NCBI GenBank assembly: GCA_022385755.1 | Contig: MU278357.1 | Location: 496,001-560,000, forward strand | Origin: Trametopsis cervina | Taxonomy: Eukaryota > Basidiomycota > Agaricomycetes > Polyporales > Irpicaceae | Direction of reading: 5' to 3' | Length of the DNA: 64,000 bases | Shown: one piece after another, positions 1 to 13,500 of the stretch | Layout: the number at the start of each line of letters is the position of its first letter | Position numbering within the stretch: the stretch's first letter is position 1 | The notes under the pieces: generated by a model | Seen by the model: only the letters and a program-made list of their open reading frames with translations | Database searches by the model: none | Told to the model about the DNA's origin: nothing | Translations under genes and position numbers: made by a program

Positions 1-2795
1 CTACATGCGGAGCGATCACCAAAATCGTGGGGAAGGGACTGAAGGAACCCACTGACAAGTTACAGTTGATTAAAGTCCTTGCTCTCGGCCAGGTACTAGA
101 TGCGTTAGAAACAAAAACACGGAGTGAACAGGTTATTCGAGGATCTGATATCGACGAAGGCGAGGAATCATTTAGAGAAGCTCTGGGGCGTCTGCTAAAC
201 ATGTTGGGGTTGGAACTGAGCAAGCTCGTCGATGTTAGTCTACACCTCAATATTATGAATGCAGCTGACGGCGTGTATGCGCAGGAAAGCCCTATTGAGG
301 ACGTCAAGAACGAGGCCACGCAACTGCTGAACCAGATCCTTCCTGTGACGCTTCGATTTATGGCGGACGAATATGACGACACCTGTTCAACGATATTCCC
401 TTTCCTACAGATGATTCTCAGTAATGTACGTTTCAGAAGCTTCCCCTATAAACGATCTACTTACCTCTCCGTAGTATAAACGACTCAGGAAAACGTCCAC
501 GGAACCTCTTGATGACACTCGACGAAATTTCCTAGCGCAGCTGTTAAATGTTATTCTGCAAAAGCTGAAATGGGAAGAAGAAAGCGATCCAGAAGACATG
601 GACGAGGATGACAAGGCGGAGTTCGAAGCGTTGAGAAAGGTGCGTCGAAAGCATCGCGACGGGCTTGGTCGTTAATGTTCATAAAATAAAGGATCTACGA
701 GGCTTCATGGATGCAGTGTTTGTGATTGACCAAGGCCTCGTATCTGAGGGCCTGGCAAATCTATCTTTAAGCACAATGAATGCCTATAAGTCAGGGCTTC
801 CTGTCAAATGGTATGATGCAGAGCTAGCTGTCTACATCGTCTTTATATTTGGCGAGATAAATAAAAGTAAGTGGCCTCCAATCGATGCAAGTCGCGTCTG
901 ACTCATTCCGACCTAGCGGGGACGAAAGGCAGGACGGCGTTCTGCCAGACCCCTGCGGATGTTGCGAAGGATAAGAGGAAGGAGACAGACTATTCAACAT
1001 ATCCTCTGACAAGACACGGGGAGATGCTGTACACTCTGGTCCAGTCAGGCATCTCCAACTATCCTAACAGGACCGTGGTCATGCAATTCTTCGAGACTAC
1101 CGCCCGTTATGGCGATTTCTTCAAAGTGCGCCGGGACTGCATAGTTCCCACTTTGGAGGCCATGGTGGACGCGAGGTGTGCAAGGTTGTCAACTTATCTG
1201 TGATTAACTGCTGAAGCTGGAAACCTTAGAGGACTGCATAATCCGGAATCGAATCTACGCTCACGCGTTTTCTACCTGTTCTACCGCTTCATCAAGGAGG
1301 ATCGCAATGAAATATCGACGGATCTCGCGGTCAAACTGATTGACAGCATACGTGATCTCCTCGTAATCCAGGCTGAGCTGCCAGAACCCGACGGTCCCGA
1401 TCAAGATCTCTTGACAGAAGCCGTCAAAAGCCCTAGTATCTTCGATGCTCAGCTGTATCTCTTCGAAACGGTGGGGACTTTGGTGTCGCTATTCTACAAG
1501 GAACCAGAACAACGTGCCGCCCTATTATCATCTATCGTAAAACCAATGTTGGAAGGCCTTTCACAGGATTTGCAGTTGGTGAAAAGCCCTGAGGACGTTC
1601 TCCCTATCCTGAAGGTACACCATACCATCATGGCACTAGGTTATATCGCCAAGGGATTCCCGGAATATCCTTCACCCGTGCCACCAGGGTATCTTCCCCC
1701 TCCGATAGACATCTTCACAGAGGTAGCTCAAGCGACATTGGTCTCTCTCGAACGCTTGAATATTTTAAGAGTTATCCGAGATGCAGTATGTATCAGAGTT
1801 TGCCTTGAGATATTTGACTCATTCGGTCTCCAGACTCGCAACGCGTTCACGCGGATTCTTGCCACAACTGGACCCAATGTCACACACTTGATCCCTCCAC
1901 TAATGGCAAACCTGCTTGCACATTTTGAACCCACAGAACTGGTGGACTTTATGGGCTTTATTGGTCTTCTAGTGCATCGCTTACAGGTGCGTATCCATGA
2001 TTTCATGTGCGAACAACAACTTAATGGCAACAAAGAACGATCTTTTTGATGTTTTGGATCAACTTATTGGTCCCCTGACATTGCATATCGACGGACTACT
2101 TTCCCAGCCCGTCTCAGGCACCGACGACCAAATCGCGCATGCAGACACCAAGCGGGGCTATCTGACATTACTCAATAGCATTATGTCCTCAAAGCTTCAT
2201 GACATATTCACCTCTGGGCGTATGTAATATCTCCTTTTTTTCCTGATCACCTACTCATATCAGAGACCAGGTAATCAACCACAGCTAGAATCGTTGTTAA
2301 GCAGCATGCAACGACTGGCAGAAGACGTGACAGACCCGAGCGGCCAAAGAGCTGCGTTCCAGTTCCTTGGTCGCTGTGTGACAGTTTGGGTACAGCCACT
2401 ATACCAAGAGGCTACAACTGGCGACCAAGCCTCTGGCCTACCGGGATTCGAGCGTTTCGTATACGAGAGGCTTGTTCCTGCCGCGTTCTCAGTCTTAGCC
2501 TCTCCTCAGTTTAACATCAAGGATGGTCAAATGCTCGTCGTAAGTGTGACAATACATCAATCATCGGTTTTATTTTACGCTCCACTTATAGGTTCTGCAC
2601 GAGATATGCAACTTTCTCCAACTGGTAGCCAAAGCAAGGCGGGAGGAGGCCTATGACTTTTTCGCATCAGTCTTCCTCCCTTCTCAGGGTTGGCCGAGCG
2701 ATGCCGCTGTGGAATTTGCGACTAAGCTCAGAGATTTAGATAATAAGGCATTCAAAAAATACCTCGCCGACTTCGTTCGAGCATCTCGCTCATAA
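1..2795 (+). CDS. LOS1: Exportin-T (tRNA nuclear exportin), 5'-truncated by window edge
   Basis: This is the karyopherin-beta that carries mature tRNA out of the nucleus with RanGTP. The reading frame is already open at base 3 (TCGAITKIVGKGLKEP), so the N-terminal Ran-binding HEAT repeats lie outside the window. Visible exons are typical exportin-T helical repeats, for example KGLKEPTDKLQLIKVL near base 35, a block near 1000-1190 with LVQSGISNYPNRTVVMQFFE, and NEISTDLAVKLIDSIRDLL near 1310. The C-terminal exon after about 2592 reads HEICNFLQLVAKARREEAYD and ends ADFVRASRS before TAA at 2793-2795. At least six short introns interrupt the part seen. Family assignment rests on recognised conservation along the whole length; exact exon borders are approximate. 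Cullin-3 follows about 500 bases downstream on the same strand. Confidence 0.9.
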
Positions 2796-3293
2796 CTATC
2801 TCTCCTCAATACTCGCTACCCATTGCTTTCCACTGCCACTACTACTACTCATTGTATACCTCGCCCATCGGTTCTCGCGCGTGCTGTGCGGGCTACCCTG
2901 CATCATCTCTCCTTCATGCATCCCTACATAAGCTATATTGCATCATTACTCGCATGTACTCATTCCGGGCTACATTAGTCTTTCAGCTGAATGTAATGAC
3001 AACTTAGGACGACCTATGACTTAACGGGCGTCTTCTCAGCGATGACGCCCATCCCAATCAAGTGCGCTCGAGTTTGTGGCCAACCTCTTGCTTCCTACGT
3101 CTTCAGCTTGTTTCAACGCTACATGCACACCGTCGAATGAAGGAAAGATGTCAGCACGTATGTTGCACTCCTATGAGTTGTGGGATAAGATAGCTGATGA
3201 GAGCCTCGAAAGCACGCCGTGGCAAGCCCAAAATAGTGAGCCTTTCACCAGAGCTGCCATGGGTGGTATGGATCTGTTAACTGTTTGAACTTA
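2796..3293. other. Intergenic region between LOS1 and cullin-3
   Basis: About 500 bases holding the LOS1 3' end and the cullin-3 promoter and leader. It contains pyrimidine-rich stretches (about 2800-2900). A short open stretch at 3076-3288 has no family resemblance and is probably leader or intron sequence. Confidence 0.5.
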
Positions 3294-3294
3294 G

Positions 3295-3309
3295 AAACCA
3301 CCAAAGAAG
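3295..3309 (+). other. CUL3: Candidate 15-base upstream exon of cullin-3
   Basis: TTAG precedes AAA CCA CCA AAG AAG (KPPKK), which is followed directly by a GTAC donor. The cullin reading frame has an acceptor CCGCCGCAG just before CAT GGT CCG. Splicing would give [16 protein letters not shown]. The true first exon with its ATG was not found in frame with certainty. Confidence 0.35.
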
Positions 3310-3319
3310 GTACTTAATT

Positions 3320-6140
3320 ATGAGTAAATATGACCCACATATTCATGCTGAAGTGCCGCCGCAGCATGGTCCGAGCATTTCAGTCGACGAGACTTGGGCC
3401 AAGCTCAAACACAATATGATCGAAATCCAGAATCACCGTGCTGGAAATCTATCATATGAGGAAAACCATCGATATGCCTACAATATGGTTCTTCACAAGC
3501 ACGGCGAACCACTATACAAGGGCACCTGCCAACTTATTGCGGACAATTTAGAGAAGCTCGCGAAACAGGATATCGTTCCCTGCTTTCCTACTGGTGCAGG
3601 AGAGGACACTATACAAAGAAGTCAAGAGGCTGAGGTGCTTCTGAAGGCCGTGCGGAAGGTATGGGATGATCATACTTCGAGTTTGTCGAGGTTGAGGGAT
3701 GTTTTGAAATACATGGTGAATCACCCTGTAACTGTTGTATTCGGTTGCTGACCTTCTGCGCTGTAGGATCGAGTGTATACTGAAGCAGCCAAGGTTCCAG
3801 AGATATGGGATGCTGGGTTACTACTATTCATCAAGCATATCATACGGCCTCCCATCCAACAGCACCTCATTGAGGCTGTTCTATTTCAGATACAGACGGA
3901 GCGTAATGGGCTTGTTATCAACCGCTCAGCCGTTTTGGGATGCGTAGACGTCCTTTTGCAACTCAACGAGTCCGATGGCCAAACGATATACACGCGAGAT
4001 TTAGAACCGGCCATTCTTCGTGAAAGCGAGTCTTTCTACAAGTCTGAGGGCGAGGCCCTTCTGGAGAATTGTGATGCGTCAGAATACCTGAGAAGAGTGC
4101 GTGCCTCCTATTTGAGTCGCTCATCTTGCCTATACGCGTCATCCAGGTTGAGGCTCGTCTAGATGCCGAGCAAGCACGAACGCACCACTACCTTTCGTCA
4201 CACACTACAACCCCGCTACTGAGAATACTTGAAAACAATCTTCTTGCACCGCATCTGTCCACTATCATCGAACTCCCGAATTCAGGGCTGGACGCCATGA
4301 TAAATGGTGTTAAATTGGATGACCTTTCCAGAATGTACCGACTCTTCAGCTTGGTGCCGTCTGGACTGTCTACACTAAAAAAGGCCTTCAAAAACACTAT
4401 CATCCGCCGAGGCAAAGACCTGAATGCAGCGAGTCATAGCGGCGAGGGTCTCACTGAGACTGCGGATGATAACGTCGACGATCCGAAGGGGAAAGGGAAA
4501 TCCAAAGCCAAGTCCAGTCCCATCTCACAAACCCTACAGCTGGCGTTGAAATGGGTAGAGGATGTGCTTGAGCTGAAAGACACCTTCGACAAAGTGTGGA
4601 CTGACGCATGCCAAAGTAATCGAGATATTGAAAGTGGAATGAATGAGGTACCTCAGCTCGCTTGGCTCCACCGACGAGTATAAACTGACCAAGCCACTGG
4701 AACAGGCTTTCCAAACTTTTATCAACCTACATCCGAAGTCTCCGGAGTTCATCTCTCTCTTTATCGACGAGAACCTCAAGAAAGGTTTGAAAGGGGTGAG
4801 TCCAATCTTCCATGACACACAACCCCGGGTTTTCTGACCGATCACAGAAAACCGAAGCCGAAGTGGATGTCATATTGGAGAAAACTATCACCGTGTTTCG
4901 TTTCCTCACTGACAAGGATGTCTTCGAGCGCTACTACAAAGGTCACCTTGCTAAGCGGCTTCTCTTGGGTCGATCGGTCTCCGATGACGCAGAACGCGGC
5001 ATGTTGGCAAAGCTCAAGGTGGAATGCGGCTTCCAATTTACGCAGAAGCTGGAAGGCATGTTCCAGGATATCCGAATCTCGGTCGATACTATGCAGGCCT
5101 ACCGTGAACATCTATCAGCGATCGAGGTATGTTCAACCAACATCGTCAGTAGATTACCCAACTCATTGCCGTTCGATAGGCGCCTCCGGTTGAGATATCC
5201 GTAACGGTCATGACGTCGACGTTCTGGCCTATGTCATACTCTTCTCCCCCTTGCATATTTCCCTCTATTCTGGAGAAAGCCTGCAAGTCGTTTGAGAACT
5301 TCTACCTATCCAGACACTCCGGCAGAAGACTAACATGGCAGCCTTCTCTTGGCAACGCTGATGTACGCGTGGCCTTCAAAGCTCGGTCGCATGAATTAAA
5401 TGTGTCGACTTTCGCGCTGGTTATCTTACTTCTTTTCGAGGATGTTCCTGATGGAGAAACACTATCTTACGAGGTCAGCAAGTTTCATTCCTTGTGCACG
5501 GATGTTTTTCCCTAAGAAACTCGTGTGACACAGCATATCAAATCCGAGACACAAATTACAGAGACAGAGCTTCAGCGCAATTTGCAATCGTTGGCGTGTG
5601 CGAAATACAAAGTGCTGAAGAAGCACCCTACTGGGCGCGACGTGAACGTAACCGATGCCTTCTCGTTCAACAGCGACTTCTCTGCCCCGCTACAGAAAAT
5701 CAAAATCAGCACTATATCATCTCGTGTGGAGACTGTGGAAGAGAGGAAGGAGACTCAGGATCGTGTTGATGAAGAGCGAAGACATCAAACGGAGGTTCGT
5801 ACGACCTGTTGTGACTGCTCTTACGTTCTCACCTGGGTTCTGCAGGCCTGTATTGTCAGGATCATGAAGGACCGCAAACACATGACTCACAGTGATCTTA
5901 TTCTGGAGGTGACTCGCCAGCTTTCGCCACGGTTCCACCCCCAACCCGGTGTGATCAAAACGCGGATTGAGGGTCTCATCGAGGTATGCCATCCTCAGTT
6001 ACATTATATTTGTCAACCTTTCTGATACTGGTCCAGCGCGAGTACCTGGAGCGATGCGAAGACCGGAAGTCATATAATTATCTGGTGTGTAATGTCAAAG
6101 TAATTTCCATTACTGCTACTGATCACCGGGGCAGGCATAG
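3320..6140 (+). CDS. CUL3: Cullin-3 scaffold of a CRL3 E3 ubiquitin ligase
   Basis: The product is the scaffold that holds BTB substrate adaptors at its N-terminus and the RBX1 RING protein at its C-terminus. The N-terminal region matches CUL3: [19 protein letters not shown], then [17 protein letters not shown]. The cullin homology region includes [20 protein letters not shown] near 4900 and [18 protein letters not shown] near 5015. The winged-helix end carries the neddylation motif [19 protein letters not shown] near 5850, with the lysine after IM as the likely NEDD8 site. The conserved ending YNYLA is completed only by splicing: YNYL ends at 6084, an intron runs 6085-6134, and GCA TAG ends at 6140. 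The start is uncertain: ATG 3320 is in frame, but a small exon at 3295-3309 (KPPKK) joined to [11 protein letters not shown] at about 3365 looks more like fungal cullin-3 N-termini. Confidence 0.93.
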
Positions 6141-9100
6141 TACACATATCATCAACTTAAGAACGGAAAATGTACACTACCTCTGCCTGGCTTCCCTGGC
6201 CTGGGCCGTCTAAACATAGCAGAAAGCACCCGACCAGGTATGGGACCAGGCTTCGTGTAAACACCGTGGTCAGCGACCATGAGGTGGAATAATTCGCGTT
6301 GTGATCAGCTGGGATTGCCAACCGATGACAGCAGGCACATATCAAAAGAGCGAGCTAGTCAATTGCGATGCGAACGGATGAGTGTCGCCTATCGAACCCA
6401 TTTTGTCGATGCGATCGTTCACGTCGTAGGTCCGCTGTCCGATTTCGAGGGCTTTCCAATCCAAACATGATGATGTGCGTGACCCTTCATACCAGGGTTT
6501 CCAATTTGCGGGAGATGTGACGATCTTCTCGCACGTTCAGGGTATTCCTGGGTTGCCTGGCGGTCTGATGTCTGCTGTGCTAAAGCACGCCAAGGCATCC
6601 TGTATAATCTGTAAGCCTGTAACCTGAACACAAGGAACCCATAGTTGGATAGTAATCTCCGCCCACTTACATTACGGTATGCCGGAACCCATGTTTCACG
6701 AGCAATGTCAGACTATGACCACCGCGTGTTGATGATTGTATTAGGCCATCATACCGGGACACAAGCAAGCTACCTTCCTAGGGTTCAAAAAACAATATGA
6801 CGTGTATATGAAAGAAAGACATTTTAGTATCGGCAGGAAGTAACGTCAAAGCGGGGTGCCCTATTCACGCTCTACGGATCCGCCTCGGGATTGATGACGA
6901 GGAAGCCTTATATCACGTTGCAGTTCAAATGTACCTTCTCGGGAATGATGTCCATTGCTGAAGACTACGCGGTAGTGAGTGTTTATCACCTATCACCACT
7001 ATCGTATAAGAAAACAGTGAATTTGCGACGAAGACGACGGCGTACTTGTAAGATGGCTACGAGCGTTACGAGCACCCAAGCATTGTTGAGGCGCACTTCG
7101 ATCTCACAGCCCGGCTGAGACGGGCACGGCGTTAGTGTAGGTCAATGAAACAAGAATGATATCTGGACACTAACGACGACCTACAGCGAAGATCAGAACT
7201 GGTAGCGTGGGATAGAGAACGTGTGCTTACATCAAATACCACAGCACCCCCGGCACTCCCCCACCTGGGGTCAACGGCCGCATCCATCTGCCGTACGTAA
7301 TGGTCAGCACATAGAGGGCTACCAAGCGACAATGACGACGCACCGCTCTGTGGTTGGTCCCTTGAGATGAGCTCGATGAAGCGGTTGGACCCGGTTGAGC
7401 ATATCGAGGGGGCATGTTTTAGAGAAGTGTATGGTCCTGCAGGAATATTGATAGCGGGGGTATGTTCAGAGCATCGTTAGTTTCTAGCTCGCTTCTTATA
7501 TCTCTACAGATGATAGACATCGATATAAACGCACATAGGATTATCGAAGACACCACTTGAGGGCGGCTCGCGGGAACTGCCCCAGATTGGGTATAGGCAC
7601 AAGCACCCTTTCTCCCTAAAGTGCGAGTTGATCCCTGAGCAGGAGAACAAGGAAGGCTTGTATTGCCGTTGGAAATACTCTGGGCCAAACCAACATATGA
7701 AATGTCAGTCCGGACGGATGCTGCTGTTCGCGGAACGCCGAACAGGTCGAATCCCGGGTTGTTTACCCGCAAGTAGTCACCTCGTCGACCCAGGGAACAG
7801 ATAAATGATACAGGACTGCCGTGGAAAAAGATGCGAGAGTATTCTGCCCTTGACCCGTGGTTATTGTGGGTATTGCAGATACCTAGTAATAAAATGTAAG
7901 GATAAATACCCTGGAGGAACGTTCACCCTTGTGTGAGATGATAAGTTCGGTCATCAAAGGAGCATCCACTGGTCTCTGATCATACAAACTGAGACTATGC
8001 AGCGATACCGTGGTGGGCGTATGTTCAACACGAGAGCGAACTCCGCGCCTACACTCCGCTTGAATACTGTATATTCTCAGCGCCCGAATATATTACGGTC
8101 TCCCACTGGACTCCATCATCTTCTTTGACGACTCCACACTGCGTTCCCTCACAGACTTTTGCAAATCGGACTCGCGCATAATATCCGTAAGTTGCCACCC
8201 CGTGCTTTACTGTCCATTGAAGTACTTACTATTGCGTTTAATTAGATAGTTACTGTGTGAATACATGACATAGCCCATGGATACCCCGCCGTTTTCTCAA
8301 ACGATGCACGAGAGCCACTCCGACATTCTAATGTATTTGAAACTACTAAATAACTTGACGGTGAAGAAAGAGTCATCCGGCCAACTCTCATTCTCGCCTT
8401 GCCGCACAGATAAGGTTCTTTCGACGAGCCGTTATCCAAACCGATCATTGAAGGCTTTGGGGCTCGTCGGCTCCCCAGCAGGCTTCCGTCGATGTATTAC
8501 TACGACCGCCGGATGCTGCTTGCTGTAACGCTCATCTCTCCCCTAAGACCTCTGCCGTCGATATATGATACTCGATAAGACGTATAGTCGTTCTCCTTCA
8601 GGTGTGTGACTTTCGTCAGTACATCAAGTCGCATATGAACTGTCCTTTCTAGTGCTCACTTGTCGCACAATGTTTCCCGGGAACCAAGTGTGCTCGACTT
8701 GAAACTGCACGTTTTGCCCCTGGGACATAATCACAGGCTGTCAGCGTATGCGTCCCTCTAATATTGATCTCCGACCATACATCGCGCTATATGATTGTAA
8801 GCATTGTGATGCAGGTAAATCGTATCAAATACTTACAAAACTACCGAACGGTTTTTGTCGGGATCGCTATCATAGAAAATATAGCGTCAGAACCTCGCAG
8901 AAAGCAGGAAACCGTAGAGGCCCTCATTTGCTCACCATGTCGGAAGTGCTTCCGTAAACTGGTTGTGATGGAGCCATGAGGAGGGGATTCAAGTTGACCT
9001 TGAAGAGTGTCCAATGGTGCACACTTTATAGCCTACATGTTCCGCGAACGACGCCTGATCGTCTCTCGGACGCTGTTGTGTGCCTCCCACGGGCCGATTA

Positions 9101-10549
9101 GATGCAGGCTGGCGCCTGTGCGTACGCGTCTATCTTACAGTGCGAAGCGCCAATACCCGACCTCTCCCTGGAGCGCGCGTGGTCGGCCTAGAATTTTTTT
9201 CTGATTTTTCCAAGCGTGAAAGTGGGCAAGTTATGCGTAAATCCGAGTTTTCGTTTTTTGGGCGCTTGTTCACTTTCCCAGACCCAAAAATATGGGCGCT
9301 TAGGCCTCAAATGCCTCTATTTGACCGCAAAACACTAGCATAGTAGTCTAATCACACATTGAAAGCATTTATAACACTTTGTACACACTTTGTAGACATA
9401 TCCGTGCTCTTGATTACAAGGGGATGCTGTGGCCGCTTTGGGCGCTCGCCAACAAACGCCTATGCTTACTAATCTGTATTTCCTTATTTAGATGCTTACA
9501 TAATTCAGCGCCAATCAATGTTCACTTTTCTACGCAATAAAACTTTCAAACTGCGAATTAAAATAAAGTAAGCTGACAGGCTTGTAGCCCTGATCAAGCC
9601 GAAGCGTTTCCACTGGTTTACAAACCATTTGGAGTCTATACAAAATTCTTATTTTGAAGACGCGTCGGAGGGTGCCGAGAGGTCGGTTTTGAGCGCTCCG
9701 CACTGTAGGAGCCATATCTTTCTGTAAATCTGTAAATCTGCCGTGCTGAATTTCTACGAGATGTCTATGAAATGCAGTGGTGCGTGGTCCTTCATACTTT
9801 GGTATCCAGCACTGGGCCGGAATGCATCTGGAATGCGAGTCGCTCTTTTTTGCAAGGTTTGTGTGAGTCATTGCTTCCCGCGATGCATGATACGCACACG
9901 TTCAGGCGCGGGTTCAATTGCGCTGTGTATTGTAATTATGATAATAGAACCACGTAAGTGGCGCCCGTATGCCCAGAGGCCATGTGTAATTACGTCTCAG
10001 ACGACACAAGATGCGATTGAATATTCAACGGCGGTTGCACTCTTATTCAAGAAGTTGTAGCCTGCAGCAGATGACGACCAGCCTAACCTCCGGTCACGCA
10101 TCATAGATAAGAAAGCGCCGTGAATATCTTCTCCCAGTGGGATTTAGGAGGGGTAGCCTTTCCCGTGTTCGTCACTCTCCAAGCGACACTTAAGCCCAGC
10201 GACACCAATTAGGAGGTCATTCCCATGCCTTCCTTTTTCGGAATAACACTGATCAACGCGCGCCTACTTGAGCGGCGTCTCGAACCGACTCGCCATTGCA
10301 ACTACATTATCACTTTGTGCAACAGACTGTGCGACCGTTTGAAGTAGTCTGTGATCAGCTCTCGCCCTTATTTTGCCGTGGCAGAACTGTGAAGTCAGAC
10401 GCTACGCGTTACCAGTCCGTCAAACTCTGTCACTCGACACATCTGGAGTGAGCGCCACTTCAAGTCCCCGAACACTACAGTGTACACCTCCAGTGCGTGG
10501 GATGCAGCTATCCAAATGCTCTAATCGTTAACTTGACAAGGTGGCTTTG
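6141..10549. other. Long region with no recognisable gene
   Basis: This 4.4 kb stretch contains only short open frames on both strands, the longest about 117 codons (7419-7772, minus). None resembles a known family and none joins into a longer frame by plausible splicing. The compositional texture changes near 9190-9740, which is described separately. The first part must contain the cullin-3 3' UTR and the last part the RIM20 promoter. It could hold decayed genes, an old transposon, or non-coding RNA genes that cannot be identified by eye. Confidence 0.6.
9190..9740. repeat. AT-rich tract with repeated GGGCGCT words, possible transposon relic
   Basis: The tract is visibly richer in A and T than its surroundings. 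It repeats GGGCGCTT or GGGCGCT near 9259, 9292 and 9438 and contains nearby partly complementary stretches, such as AAGTGGGCAAG near 9220 and CTTGTTCACTTT near 9264. No reading frame, clear terminal repeats or target-site duplication could be defined, so this is only a candidate relic or miniature element. Confidence 0.25.
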
Positions 10550-13500
10550 ATGACAACCCTTCAATTGATTCCATTTAAGAAGACTTATACACTACCGATT
10601 CGACAAGCCGTGCGCGAGTATATTTCGGCAAACCACAAGGATACGCACCCGGACGCGTTCAAGTGGGATATCAGTAGATGGGAATCTCTCCGTAAAGAGT
10701 GCACAGGCGACTCTGTACACCTGGATCGAATCAAACATACACTCAGGTGAAGACTTCTCTTGACTTGTATGTGATAGTCATTGACGAACGTGTAGTTATC
10801 ATGCACAGCTAGTGTTCGTGCTGACGAAACTTCCATTCGATGTAAGTTCGGCACTATTATTCTTCGTTACGTAGAATTCTTATTGAAAAGACGGCCAGAT
10901 TGGCCTGGAAGTATCCTACACGCCCGTCTTCAATCCTGCCGCATTACCATTGACACTCCGCAATTTGATCTATGAGCGGGCAGGCGTGCTGTTCAATCTG
11001 GCTGCTCTCTACAGCCAGCTCGCGGCGTCCGAGGATCGCTCTACCGTACAGGGTTTGAAACAAATGCGAACACATCTACAGGTGCAGTCTTCCATCGGGG
11101 CGCGTTATTGTATAGTCCTAACACACTCATCAGGCAGCAGCAGGAACGCTCCACTATATGATATCGTTCGCTACCCCGAGTTTGCGCAACTCCGTCGCAG
11201 AAGAGGACATGCCGCTTGATCTTACCGACTCGTTTCTCAGCAGTCTGGAGTCGTTGATGCTTGCCCAGGCACAAGAGGCAGTTTGGCGGGTTGCAGTGAT
11301 TGGTTTGTTCACATCTTTCAGTTCTCCGTGTAGAGCTCATATGATTGTATCTAAGATAACTTCAAAAACGTACTCATCGCGAAGTTGGCAGCCAGGGTGC
11401 GCGGCTTGCTGCCATGGCACCCAGTAGCACTCGAGCTGACAGTTCCCCCTATAGGTGTCATCGCTCTACAAAGAATCCCTCAGAGCCATCACGGAATCTC
11501 CCACTCGTATCAAACATCTTTTTCCCACTGTGAGTCTGACCCTTTGTTTATTCTGCGTTGTTCAGTGTCTCTGAGGTGTCGTTTAAGGGGTGGACAGCGC
11601 ATCTCGAGGCTAAAGAGCTACATTTCGAGGCCGTATCCCAGTTCAGAAAGAGCGTTGATGACCTGGATGCCAATAGGTACCGCCGTCAGTGCATCCTCAG
11701 CGTCTCCGGAATTTATGCTGCCCTGCTTTGTCAGATATGGCCACGAGATCGCCAGGTTGACTCTCGCGCAGATAGCCGTGAAGAAAGGGCACGAAGTCGC
11801 ACGGAAAGGGGGTGTGAGTCCGACTGTCCAAAAGGAACTAAAGGTAAGCTTCCGGATCCTCTATTCTCCTCGGCAGTGCGAAAATATTCATGGTTGTTGA
11901 TAAAATACTAGTCATTACTCGACGCGCTACAGACCAACATAACCCGTGCTGAGCGGGACAATGACCTTATCTACCATCATGAGGTCCCCGCGGCCTCATC
12001 CTTGTCTATCATTGATGAAATAACCATGGCGAAAGCGACAATTGTGGAAGCACTTACAGAGCCAAAGACAGCCATCGGAAACGACGCCATCATATTCGGA
12101 GAACTACTAGGTTACGGTGCGAGGGTAGCTATTGGTTAGTCTACCTTTGCGACATTGTGCCCATCTTTTTTCTGACGGCCGAGTATGATGGTACCGGAAA
12201 AACAGAAATCTACGAGGATCGTCGTAAAAATTGGCTCCAGGAGGAGGTGGTTGCATGTGCACAGAGACTAGAGGATGATGTGACCACGTAAGCGCAGAAC
12301 CAACGGCGTCAAGTTACAAGTCTTTCTCGCCGCTAATTTGGCCACATCGTGCTCCGCAGCGTCCTTCAGTCGCTAAACCTGCCAGCGGCCCTAGAAGCCT
12401 TGGAAAAACCAATCGGATTGCCTCCGAGCCTGCTGAAAAAGGCGGAAGAAGTGAGGTCGGAGGACGGGCCTGCACGCGTACAATCATCCGTCGAAAATGT
12501 CCGACGATTGGCACAGCGCAACACGGATCTGCTGAACGAGGTGAGTTTAGACATCGATGTCTGCCGGCAGGATCCGATGCCGACATGTTGGGTATGTAGG
12601 CTATGGACATCCTGGATCAGGAGGCAGAGCGGGATGAGGTCTTCCAGGCTGAGGCACCGGGCACCCGCGCACCCTCCCAGGAAGCAAATAAGAACCTTAT
12701 CTTAAAGGCTGACCGATATCGACAAGTTTTGGATGAAGCGACCCAAAGCGACGAGGTTGTCAGAGATAAATGGTTAGACTGGGAACAGAATATCACTGAA
12801 TTGACCTGGAATGAGGTAAGTTGCAACCCCGTTTTCCGCCGCAGCGAGCTGACATGAGACCCGGCATGTAGGCAGACCTCCAGGCAGCTGTTCCATCGTC
12901 CACGACATCGCTAGCTTCTAACGGGGGTTCGACGAGCTCCACCCAGGTACACGCTCGCCAACTGCGCAGCCTTCTCGAGTCGTTGGATGATTTGCAACGG
13001 TCCAGGAAGGAGACAGTGACGAGAGCCCAGCGGCGTGTTGAGTCAGACGACATCACACCCCGTATATTGAAGGCCGCAGCAGCAATTGAACGGTGGGTGG
13101 AGGTGCAGCCGTCGATGTTCGAGGACGTTCTGGACGAAGAACTGGCGAAATTTGATAAATTCAGAGGAGACCTCGACGAGGGAGCACAGAAGCAGGAGGT
13201 ATTGTTGGAATCAATCAAGGTATGAAACGTACTGCGCGCTGGGTATTCGGACATTGAACTGTCAGCTGCCAATAGGAACGCAACGCGATGTTCCTTCAGT
13301 CGAGGAAGGAAGATGCGTCTGTCAAGGAACGGGAGCGGATTTTGCAATCCTTGGATCTTGCATATCACAAGTACAAGGAGATCACTCGAAATCTCGACGA
13401 GGGCCTCAAGGTAACATCAGCTTCTTTTTCCATGCCGTTCGCTCCATATGCTGATGATTACGCTCTAGTTTTATAATGACCTCGGTGTGATCCTTTCCCA

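Noticed and set aside
7419..7772. 117-codon minus-strand frame in the gene-free island
   Set aside because: No domain or motif seen, and no adjacent exons could be joined; may be chance or a decayed remnant.
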